Positions 1-5,731 of a stretch of 9,258 bases of DNA are shown one piece after another. Source of the stretch: DATKDF01 sp035512795 (GTDB lineage: Bacteria; Acidobacteriota; Vicinamibacteria; Vicinamibacterales; SCN-69-37); the NCBI GenBank assembly GCA_035512795.1, contig DATKDF010000217.1, forward strand, positions 1-9,258, in the 5' to 3' direction. The translations under genes were made by a program, and so were the position numbers. The notes beneath the pieces are model-generated. The model was not told the origin of the DNA, searched no databases, and saw only the letters and a program-made list of their open reading frames with translations. How positions within the stretch are numbered: the stretch's first letter is position 1; each line of letters begins with the position of its first letter.

Positions 1-70
1 TTCGCGTCGGAACGGATCGGGCGTGGCGCGTCGTCTGGGCGGGGCACCCGGGCGTGTCGGGATCCTGAAC
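1..70. other. Left-edge flank beyond the htrA stop codon, no gene seen
   Basis: These 70 bases lie downstream of the minus-strand htrA stop (TGA read from 73 to 71). I see no start codon with a family-like product, no clear terminator hairpin with a T-run, and no repeat. A plus-strand frame is open from about 23 but it runs antisense through htrA and encodes nothing recognisable. The next gene presumably begins left of the window. Confidence 0.5.
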
Positions 71-1204
71 TCAGAACCGGCGTCGCGCGGGACGCAGGCG
101 CGCGACCGGGACCTCGGCCGTGAACGCACCGCCGTTGCGGCCGGGCCGGACGGCGTCGACGGTGGCTGTCGATCCGATGCGCGCGCTGGCGACCAGATTC
201 TGCAGGTGGCCCGGGTCGCGCACGGCCTCGCCGTTGAAGCGCACGATGATGTCGTTCGGCAGCAGGCCGGCGCGATACGCCGGGTCACTCCGGTACATCT
301 GGAAGATCCGGGCGCCCCGCGCCTCCGGCAGCCCGACGATGCGCGCCGTCTCGGCGTCGACGAGGCGATAGCTGAGGTTGCCAATCGAGCCGCGGACGAT
401 CTCACCGGTGCGGATGAGCTGGTCCATGACATTGCGCGCCATGTTGGCCGGAATGGCGAAGCCGATGCCCTGGTAGCCGCCCGTCTCGCTGTAGATCAGC
501 GTGTTGATGCCGACCAGCTCGCCTCGGCTGTTGATGAGCGCGCCGCCCGAGTTGCCGGGGTTGATGGCCGCATCGGTCTGGATGAACCCGCGCGGGCTCA
601 TCGGATCCTCGCGGTTGACGGCCGACACGATGCCGAGCGTGACCGTCTGCGAAAACGAGAACGGGTTGCCGATGGCCAGCACCCACTCGGCCACCCGCAC
701 CTGCGACGAGTCGGCCCAGGGCAGCGGCTGCAGGCCGGTCGCGTCGACCTTGACCACCGCCAAGTCGGTCCAGTCGTCGGTACCGACGATCCGGGCCGGC
801 AGCTCGCGATTGTCGGCAAACGTCACGCGAATCTCGTCGGCCGCGTTGCCGATGACGTGGCTGTTGGTGAGCACGTAGCCGTCGGCCGACACCACCACGC
901 CCGACCCCAGGCTCGTCTGGGGCTGGACGGCGTCGGTACCGTAGTAGCGCTGGAAGAAGGGGTCGATCTGCACGTAGCGCGTCGACGAGATGTTGACCGA
1001 CGCGCCGATCGCCCGCTCGGCGATGTCCGAGAGGTTCGGCAACGCACCAGTCGCCTGCGCGATCGCCGCCGCCGGCGACGCGGCCGGGCGCCCGTCACCG
1101 GTCGTGGCCGGCGCCTGGCTCTCGGCCCGGCCGGCGATGATGAACCCGGTGAGAAATCCCGCAATCGGCAACAGGAGGACGAGGGCGACGAGTGTCTTTC
1201 TCAT
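71..1204 (-). CDS. HtrA/DegS-like membrane-anchored serine protease with one PDZ domain
   Basis: This is a trypsin-fold (S1C) envelope protease of 377 residues that would cleave misfolded or regulatory proteins on the outer face of the inner membrane. Residues 1-25 form a hydrophobic segment with a basic start (MRK), giving a DegS-like anchor or uncleaved signal. An Ala/Pro-rich linker runs to about 55. The protease domain (about 57-260) shows a complete triad: His116 in TNSHVIG, Asp147 in WTDLAVVKV and Ser219 in NPGNSGGAL. A DPFFQRYYG segment matches the regulatory LA loop. A single PDZ domain fills about 265-365; its first strand (RGSIGNLSYRL) differs from the usual RGxLGI. The ATG at 1204 was chosen because it places the anchor at the N terminus. 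The gene follows hsp20 by 11 bases with no visible ribosome-binding site, suggesting a stress operon. The fold is certain; DegS versus DegP/DegQ-like role is inferred from the anchor and single PDZ. Confidence 0.95.
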   Translation of the reverse strand: MRKTLVALVLLLPIAGFLTGFIIAGRAESQAPATTGDGRPAASPAAAIAQATGALPNLSDIAERAIGASVNISSTRYVQIDPFFQRYYGTDAVQPQTSLGSGVVVSADGYVLTNSHVIGNAADEIRVTFADNRELPARIVGTDDWTDLAVVKVDATGLQPLPWADSSQVRVAEWVLAIGNPFSFSQTVTLGIVSAVNREDPMSPRGFIQTDAAINPGNSGGALINSRGELVGINTLIYSETGGYQGIGFAIPANMARNVMDQLIRTGEIVRGSIGNLSYRLVDAETARIVGLPEARGARIFQMYRSDPAYRAGLLPNDIIVRFNGEAVRDPGHLQNLVASARIGSTATVDAVRPGRNGGAFTAEVPVARLRPARRRF

Positions 1205-1215
1205 GGCGGACGATG

Positions 1216-1608
1216 TCAGGCGATGTCGATCTGGCGATGGAGCGCCTCGGCCTTCGGGACGACGACGGTGAGGACGCCGTCGGACAGGTCGGCCGAGACG
1301 CGTTCGGCATCGACCGGGGTGTTGAACTGGAAGGCGCGGGCGAAGGCGCCGTAGCCACGCTCGAACTGCAGGTAGCGATCCGGGCAGGTGGGCTGGTTGC
1401 GTCGCTGACCGTGCACGCGCAGGGTGTGGTCCTGCACTTCGATCGTCACGTCGTCGCGGCGCAGGCCCGGCAGCTCCATCGAGAGCACGTACCGATCCGC
1501 GAACTCGGCGAGGTCGACCGCCGGCATCCAGCCCGGCGTGCAGCGTCCGAACAGGTTCTCGAGGCGCTCCTGCATGGCCAGCAGGTCGCGCGTCGGGTCC
1601 CAGGCCAT
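1216..1608 (-). CDS. Small heat-shock protein, Hsp20/alpha-crystallin family
   Basis: This is a 130-residue ATP-independent holdase that binds unfolding proteins in the cytoplasm and normally forms oligomers. The N-terminal arm is short (about 25 residues, beginning MAWDP). The alpha-crystallin domain spans about 27-125: it opens with WMPAVDLAE, has the MELPGLRRDDV strand-turn typical of class A bacterial sHsps, and ends with the ADLSDGVLTVVVPK hallmark (the A-x-x-x-DGVL motif). Almost no C-terminal tail follows, and I see no I-x-I/V oligomer anchor, only the terminal IDIA. The ATG at 1608 is preceded by AGGA two bases away and by a -10-like TACTAT seven bases away. It sits directly upstream of htrA, so holdase and protease are probably expressed together. 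It is divergent from efp. The family assignment is secure; oligomer behaviour is not visible. Confidence 0.95.
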   Translation of the reverse strand: MAWDPTRDLLAMQERLENLFGRCTPGWMPAVDLAEFADRYVLSMELPGLRRDDVTIEVQDHTLRVHGQRRNQPTCPDRYLQFERGYGAFARAFQFNTPVDAERVSADLSDGVLTVVVPKAEALHRQIDIA

Positions 1609-1615
1609 AGTCCTG

Positions 1616-1621
1616 ATAGTA
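1616..1621 (-). promoter_or_regulatory. Putative -10 element for hsp20-htrA
   Basis: Read on the minus strand this is TACTAT, one substitution from TATAAT, sitting 7 bases before the hsp20 ATG. That distance would put the transcription start at or next to the ATG, so the mRNA could be almost leaderless. The same 11-mer (GCGCTACTATC) also precedes the phosphatidyltransferase gene. No convincing -35 box is seen 16-19 bases upstream, and no sigma-32-like element or CIRCE repeat is visible. Confidence 0.3.
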
Positions 1622-1693
1622 GCGCCGAACGGTCGCTGGCGGAAAACCCCGGCCGCCGGGCCGCTCGTCGGGCCGGGCCGGGCGGGCCTGGAC

Positions 1694-1699
1694 TACAAT
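1694..1699 (+). promoter_or_regulatory. efp: Putative -10 element for efp
   Basis: TACAAT is one mismatch from TATAAT and is one of few AT-rich hexamers in this GC-rich divergent spacer. It would start transcription near 1706 and give a leader of about 28 bases before the efp ATG at 1734. The -35 position (about 1671-1676) is GC-rich and does not match TTGACA, so the call rests on the -10 and its position alone. Confidence 0.35.
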
Positions 1700-1733
1700 C
1701 GACGGATCAGCACCGAAGGATGAGCCGAGACCG

Positions 1734-2297
1734 ATGAGTTCCATACAAGCGACGCGACTGCGCAAGGGCATGCTGGTGAAGATGGGCGAGGAGCTTTGCC
1801 GGATCCTGGAGATCCACCATCTCACCCCGGGCAACAAACGCGGCCACGTGCTGTGCAAACTGCGCGACATCCGGTCGGGGCGCCTGCTCGACCACAAGTT
1901 CCGGTCGGAAGACACGGCCGAGCGCGCCATCCTGGACGAGCGCGAAATGCAGTTTCTCTACCGCGATGGCGACCTCTTCCACTTCATGGACACGTCCACC
2001 TACGAACAGGTGCACCTGTCGCTCGAGGTGCTCGGCGACAACGCCCTGTACCTGCTGCCGGAGTCGACGATTCACGTCGAGTTCTACGAGACCGAGCCGG
2101 TGGGCATCCACCTGCCGTTGACCGTGGACCTGCGTGTGGCCGACACGGTGCCCGGCATCAAGGGCGCCACGGCCTCGGCGCAGGTCAAGCCGGCCACGCT
2201 CGAAACGGGTCTGGTCGTCTCCGTGCCGGCCTTCGTCAGCACCGATGACAAGGTGAGGATCAACACGGAGACGGGGGAGTACCTGTCCAGGGCGTAA
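1734..2297 (+). CDS. efp: Translation elongation factor P with a non-canonical Asn34 tip
   Basis: EF-P binds between the ribosomal P and E sites and relieves stalling at polyproline stretches. The 187-residue protein has the normal three-domain length: KOW-like domain I (about 1-65), OB domain II (about 67-128, with FHFMDTSTYEQ) and C-terminal OB domain III (about 130-187, with PGIKGATAS, KPATLETG and the terminal GEYLSRA). Aligned without gaps to E. coli EF-P, the domain I loop reads TPGNKRG, so position 34, which carries beta-lysine in E. coli or rhamnose in EarP systems, is Asn, followed by Lys35 and Arg36. No modification gene (epmA, epmB, earP, ymfI) lies in the window. The ATG at 1734 was chosen by family length; GAAGGA lies 13 bases upstream, which is far for a Shine-Dalgarno. 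A YeiP-like paralogue is less likely because the loop retains PG and the C-terminal signature is EF-P-like. Confidence 0.95.
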   Translation: MSSIQATRLRKGMLVKMGEELCRILEIHHLTPGNKRGHVLCKLRDIRSGRLLDHKFRSEDTAERAILDEREMQFLYRDGDLFHFMDTSTYEQVHLSLEVLGDNALYLLPESTIHVEFYETEPVGIHLPLTVDLRVADTVPGIKGATASAQVKPATLETGLVVSVPAFVSTDDKVRINTETGEYLSRA

Positions 2298-2310
2298 CGG
2301 AGGAAACAGC

Positions 2311-2331
2311 GCGTGAGGGGCTTGGGCACGC
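2311..2331. terminator. Weak hairpin between convergent efp and phosphatidyltransferase genes
   Basis: GCGTG (2311-2315) and CACGC (2327-2331) can pair across an 11-base loop in the 40-base gap between the two convergent stop codons. The stem has only five pairs and is followed by no T-run on either strand, so this is at best a weak bidirectional terminator. It competes with the alternative reading of the same bases as the start of a small ORF. Confidence 0.2.
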
Positions 2332-2414
2332 CGGCCGTCAGCGTCCGAACACCGCCTGCAGCAGCCCGCGTCCTCCGGCCGCCATGGGATCGCCGAGCCA
2401 GTCGGGCGGGGTGA
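2313..2414 (+). CDS. Possible 33-residue small ORF behind a strong ribosome-binding site
   Basis: GGAGG at 2299-2303, two bases after the efp stop, is followed nine bases later by a GTG that opens 33 codons ending in TGA at 2412-2414. The peptide begins MRGLGTPAVS and is rich in Arg, Ala and Pro. It has no transmembrane segment and no family I recognise. It runs antisense over the last 25 or so codons of the phosphatidyltransferase gene, so its composition could simply be that of antisense GC-rich sequence. The ribosome-binding site is better than those I see before the recognised genes, which is the only reason to list it. It may instead be the remnant of a gene once downstream of efp. Confidence 0.15.
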   Translation: MRGLGTPAVSVRTPPAAARVLRPPWDRRASRAG

Positions 2415-3114
2415 GCCAGACGAAGGCCAGGATCGCGATGACCCAGAGGTCGTAGGGGAGCGTGGCGCGTTCCTCGGTCCAGTAGAACGCGCGGACGAAG
2501 AGGCCGGTGACGCCCGTCGTGCGCGGTTGCGGGCGGTTGTTCAGGGCGAGGTAGGTGTACTGAATCCGGTTGATGACGGTGACGATCGACAGCACGCCGA
2601 TGACCCACATGACGGCGGCCATGCGGTTGGTGAAGGCGCCGATCATGAAGAGTACGATGCGCTCGGGCCGCTCCATGAAGCCCACCTTGCACTTCGGGAT
2701 GAGCGACTCGGCCCGCGCGCGCGTGTAGCTGGTCATCGTCGCGAAGACCATGGCGACCGAGGTGATGAGCACGTAGTCGGTGCGGCCGAGCGAGGCGTAG
2801 AGGGCGATGAGCCCCACCGAGAGCGCCAGGTCCGAGAACCGATCGATCACCGAATCCCAGAACCCGCCGAACAGACTCATCTGGCCGGTCTCGGTGGCGA
2901 CCTTGCCGTCGATGAAGTCGAACATGCTGGCGCCGATCATGATCACGCCCGCGGTGATGAACTCGCCCTGCGCGAGCGCCCAGCCGGCCGCGCCGGCGAT
3001 GAGCACGCCGATGAACGTGAGAAGATTCGGATGGATCCGAAGTCTGACGCACACGGCGATGATCAGCCGGAGCGGAATGTGAACCGCCTTGCCGATGGCA
3101 CCCGTGAAAGTCAC
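2338..3114 (-). CDS. CDP-alcohol phosphatidyltransferase, phosphatidylinositol-phosphate-synthase-like
   Basis: This integral membrane enzyme would transfer a phosphatidyl group from CDP-diacylglycerol to an alcohol, releasing CMP. The 258-residue protein has several hydrophobic segments (about 31-63, 97-125, 153-185 and near 225-240). The family motif D-x2-DG-x2-AR-x8-G-x3-D-x3-D is met at Asp66, Asp69-Gly70, Gly83, Asp87 and Asp91, the metal and catalytic acids, except that the Arg after Ala73 is Thr74. Downstream SYTRARAE (129-136) and FMERPERIV (146-154) resemble actinobacterial phosphatidylinositol-phosphate synthases, favouring an inositol-phosphate-type acceptor over glycerol phosphate or serine, though this is inference. 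The GTG at 3114 was chosen because it is the only plausible start before the first membrane helix; no strong ribosome-binding site is seen. It is divergent from uvrC (54-base gap) and convergent with efp, and has no operon partner here. Confidence 0.88.
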   Translation of the reverse strand: MTFTGAIGKAVHIPLRLIIAVCVRLRIHPNLLTFIGVLIAGAAGWALAQGEFITAGVIMIGASMFDFIDGKVATETGQMSLFGGFWDSVIDRFSDLALSVGLIALYASLGRTDYVLITSVAMVFATMTSYTRARAESLIPKCKVGFMERPERIVLFMIGAFTNRMAAVMWVIGVLSIVTVINRIQYTYLALNNRPQPRTTGVTGLFVRAFYWTEERATLPYDLWVIAILAFVWLTPPDWLGDPMAAGGRGLLQAVFGR

Positions 3115-3158
3115 AAGCAGGTCGGAGTCCAGGGCCGGTCGGCCCGGGAAACTGCCGG

Positions 3159-3164
3159 ATAGTA
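3159..3164 (-). promoter_or_regulatory. Putative -10 element for the phosphatidyltransferase gene
   Basis: On the minus strand the bases read TACTAT inside GCGCTACTATC, identical over 11 bases to the element in front of hsp20. It would start transcription around 3151-3152 and give a leader of about 37 bases to the GTG at 3114. No clear -35 box is visible; the upstream part lies inside the first codons of uvrC. On the plus strand the same bases (GATAGT, ending five bases before the uvrC ATG) could serve uvrC less convincingly. Confidence 0.3.
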
Positions 3165-3168
3165 GCGC

Positions 3169-5052
3169 ATGGCGATTCACGATCTCAAGGGCTCGATGGC
3201 GCGGTTGCCCGCCCAGCCGGGGGTGTACCTCTTCCTCGATCGGGCCGGCGAGACGCTGTACGTCGGCAAGGCACGTGTCCTGTGCGAGCGCGTCCGGTCG
3301 TACCTCGGGGCCGCCGGCACGAGTCCCCGCATCGACGCGCTGCTTCGCGATGCGGCCGGCCTCGACACGATCGTCACCGACTCGGTCGTCGAAGCCCTGG
3401 CCCTCGAAAACCGGCTGATCAAGCAGCGGAACCCCCGCTACAACGTTCTGCTCCGCGACGACAAGACGTACCCCTACCTGCAGCTCACGACGACGGAGCC
3501 GGCGCCGCGCGTGCTCGTCGCCCGCCGGATTGAACGCGACGGCACCGTCTACGCCGGGCCGTTCATGCCGGCCGCCGTAGCGCGCCGGACCATGGCGCTC
3601 ACGCACCGGCTGTTCGGGATCCGGTCGTGCAACGAGATCATCGATGGCCGGCGCGACCGCCCGTGCCTCGAATACGACATCAAGCGATGCCTGGCGCCCT
3701 GCGTCGCCTCGATCTGCACGCTCGACGAGTACGGCCGCGCCGTCGAGCAGGCGCGGCTCCTGCTCGAGGGCCGCCAGGGCGAACTGACCGGCCAGCTCCG
3801 GCGCGAGATGGCCGAGGCGGCCGCCACCGAGCGGTACGAGCGCGCCGCGCACCTGCGCGACGCCATCCGCACGATCGAGACCCTGCAGTCGCAGCAGAAC
3901 AAGCTCGACACGCCGGCCCTGGGCGATCGCGACGCCTTCGGCCTCGCCCTGGGACCGGCCGGGTCGGTCGTGACGGTCTTTCTCATCCGGCGGGGCCGCG
4001 TGGTCGATCGGCTCGAGTTTGCCGCGGCGGCCGCGGCCCCTCCACCTGTCCACCCGACGGCCGATCCGTCACACGCCGGAACATCCGGGGCCGCCGAGAG
4101 CGCCGAAGTGCTCGACGCGGCCATCCGCGAGGTGTACCGGGACCGGCAACCGCCGCCAGAGGTCCTCCTGCCGGCGCCGCTGGCCGACGATGACCAGGCG
4201 GCACTGGTCGCGTGGCTCAGGGCGCAGGCCGGCCGGCGCGTGGCGCTGGTCCAGCCGCACCGCGGCGCGCGGCGGGGCCTGCTCGAGCTGGCGACGCGCA
4301 ACGCGGCGCTGGCCTACCAGACGCACTTCTCGGACCGCGCCACGGCGGCCTACGCCGCCCTCGAGGCGCTTCGCGGGGTGCTGGCCCTCCCGGCGCTGCC
4401 ACGTCGCATCGACGCGTTCGACATCTCGACGCTCCAGGGCCGCGAGACGGTCGCGTCGATGGTCGTCTCGGTCGACGGGCGCCTGCGCAAGTCCGAGTAC
4501 CGCAAGTTCCGCATCCGGGGGCCCGAAGCCGCCCGGGACGATTTTGCCGCCATGCGCGAGGTCGTGCGGCGTCGCTACCAGCGCGTGCTCGACCAGGGCG
4601 GACCGTTTCCGGACCTGATCCTGATTGACGGCGGCAAGGGCCAGCTCGGCGCGGCCTACGGCGCCCTGCACGACGTCGGGCTCGATCGGCTGATCGCCAT
4701 CGGCCTGGCGAAGGAGGAGGAGACGATCGTCACCCGCGATCGGGCCGACGGCCTCCGCCTGCCGCGCGACTCGCCCGCGTTGCGCCTGCTCCAGCGGCTC
4801 CGCGACGAAGCGCACCGCTTTGCCGTGACGTTTCACCGCCGAGCACGGACGAAGCGCACGCTGCACTCGGCGCTCGACGACATCGACGGCATCGGTCCGC
4901 GCCGCCGCCAGCAGCTGCTCTCCGCGTTCGGGTCGGTTGCCGGCGTCCGCCGCGCAAGCCGGGCGGAGCTGGTCGAGGTCGTCGGCAACCGGGCGGCCGA
5001 CAGGGTGCTCGAGTTCTTCGTCGGGACGACAGGGACCACGGGGACGCGGTAG
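3169..5052 (+). CDS. uvrC: UvrABC excinuclease subunit C
   Basis: UvrC makes both incisions around a DNA lesion after UvrA/UvrB loading in nucleotide excision repair. All parts are present in 627 residues. The GIY-YIG domain (about 12-95) has PGVY at 17-20, Tyr31 in LYVGKA, Arg41 and Glu80. Four cysteines, Cys154, Cys166, Cys174 and Cys178, match the spacing reported to hold a [4Fe-4S] cluster in E. coli UvrC. The UVR motif for UvrB binding lies at about 205-240. The RNase H-like nuclease has Asp418 (FDIS), Asp487 (DGGKGQ) and His549 (DEAHRF). A helix-hairpin-helix tail follows (about 567-620). An Ala/Pro-rich insertion sits at about 285-310 between UVR and RNase H domains. The last residues are TTGTTGTR, a low-complexity end. 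The ATG at 3169 fits the family start; GGA lies nine bases before it. It leads the plus-strand chain, 58 bases before the M50 gene. Confidence 0.98.
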   Translation: MAIHDLKGSMARLPAQPGVYLFLDRAGETLYVGKARVLCERVRSYLGAAGTSPRIDALLRDAAGLDTIVTDSVVEALALENRLIKQRNPRYNVLLRDDKTYPYLQLTTTEPAPRVLVARRIERDGTVYAGPFMPAAVARRTMALTHRLFGIRSCNEIIDGRRDRPCLEYDIKRCLAPCVASICTLDEYGRAVEQARLLLEGRQGELTGQLRREMAEAAATERYERAAHLRDAIRTIETLQSQQNKLDTPALGDRDAFGLALGPAGSVVTVFLIRRGRVVDRLEFAAAAAAPPPVHPTADPSHAGTSGAAESAEVLDAAIREVYRDRQPPPEVLLPAPLADDDQAALVAWLRAQAGRRVALVQPHRGARRGLLELATRNAALAYQTHFSDRATAAYAALEALRGVLALPALPRRIDAFDISTLQGRETVASMVVSVDGRLRKSEYRKFRIRGPEAARDDFAAMREVVRRRYQRVLDQGGPFPDLILIDGGKGQLGAAYGALHDVGLDRLIAIGLAKEEETIVTRDRADGLRLPRDSPALRLLQRLRDEAHRFAVTFHRRARTKRTLHSALDDIDGIGPRRRQQLLSAFGSVAGVRRASRAELVEVVGNRAADRVLEFFVGTTGTTGTR

Positions 5053-5110
5053 TCGGATCGCGCCCTCCTCGTCAATCAGCCGCTCAGGCCGTGATATCGT
5101 CGCTGGCGCT

Positions 5111-5731
5111 TTGTCGGTCGAGATTCTGCTCCCGTTTTTCGCGATCCTGGTCATGTCGCTCTCGTTTCACGAGGCGGCGCACGCGTGGGCGGCCAACCGG
5201 CTGGGCGATCCGACGGCGCGGCAGCTCGGCCGCCTGACGCTCAATCCGATTCCGCACATCGATCCGATTGGCACCGTCGTGTTCCCGCTGATGCTGGCCT
5301 GGTCGGGGCTTCCGATCTTCGGCTGGGCGAAACCGGTGCCGGTCAACGGCCGCAACCTCCGGGCGCCGCGGCGTGACTTCGCGATGGTCGCGCTGGCCGG
5401 GCCGGTCAGCAACGTCCTGCTCGCGTTCATCGCGTCGACCCTGCTGTCGGTCGTGTTCGGCTCGCGCGGCGCGGTCGGCATCACGTCGGTGGACGGGTTC
5501 CTGACGTGGGTCGTGCAGCTCAACCTGCTGCTGGCCGTCTTCAACATGATCCCGGTACCGCCGCTCGACGGCGGTAACGTGCTGGCTGGCTTCGTACCGG
5601 AATCGGTCGCGCGGATGATCGATGCGCTCCGGCCGTGGGGCTTCCTGATCCTGATGGGGCTGCTCGTCACCGGCGCGCTCTGGCAGTTTGTCGGCCCCAT
5701 CTACAGTGTCCTGCTGAGGCTCTTCCTGTGA
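5111..5731 (+). CDS. Site-2-type membrane zinc metalloprotease, M50 family
   Basis: This is a polytopic intramembrane protease of the compact M50 subgroup without PDZ or CBS domains. From the TTG at 5111 it has 206 residues, close to the usual 200-230. HEAAH at 20-24 (His20, Glu21, His24) supplies two zinc ligands and the catalytic Glu, and Asp153 in PVPPLDGG supplies the third ligand. The stretch LGDPTARxLGRLTLNP after the active site is characteristic. Hydrophobic segments lie at about 5-19, 55-70, 92-115, 130-148 and 175-205. TTG was preferred because it gives the family N terminus; the next in-frame ATG (5153) would remove most of the first helix. No ribosome-binding site is obvious. Its stop overlaps the trpS GTG by four bases. 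The substrate is unknown, and linkage to trpS is a recurring gene order rather than functional evidence. Confidence 0.92.
   Translation: MSVEILLPFFAILVMSLSFHEAAHAWAANRLGDPTARQLGRLTLNPIPHIDPIGTVVFPLMLAWSGLPIFGWAKPVPVNGRNLRAPRRDFAMVALAGPVSNVLLAFIASTLLSVVFGSRGAVGITSVDGFLTWVVQLNLLLAVFNMIPVPPLDGGNVLAGFVPESVARMIDALRPWGFLILMGLLVTGALWQFVGPIYSVLLRLFL

Noticed and set aside
23..1354. 443-codon plus-strand open frame across htrA and hsp20
   Set aside because: It is antisense to two well-supported genes, is dominated by Arg, Asp, Val and Gly without any domain, and is the usual stop-free shadow of GC-rich coding sequence.
1205..1930. Upstream extension of the htrA reading frame
   Set aside because: The frame stays open through hsp20, the intergenic spacer and antisense to efp, but the extension has no family similarity, whereas the ATG at 1204 gives a proper membrane anchor.
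3158..3169. GATAGT as a plus-strand leaderless promoter for uvrC
   Set aside because: The match is four of six and the distance to ATG (five bases) is short; the same bases fit better as a minus-strand -10.
3115..4053. Upstream extension of the phosphatidyltransferase frame antisense to uvrC
   Set aside because: The extension is about 310 residues of Arg/Asp/Val-rich sequence without domains; the enzyme fold is complete from the GTG at 3114.
5069..5097. Possible promoter (TCGTCA then TGATAT, 17-base spacing) before the M50 gene
   Set aside because: The -35 matches four of six and the -10 only three of six positions, which is weak, so I do not annotate it although a 58-base gap leaves room for one.
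4069..5154. 361-codon minus-strand frame antisense to uvrC
   Set aside because: It has no recognisable motif and mirrors uvrC codons; the same explanation covers the long minus frames at 5752-6750, 6629-7321, 7437-8303 and 8179-9069.
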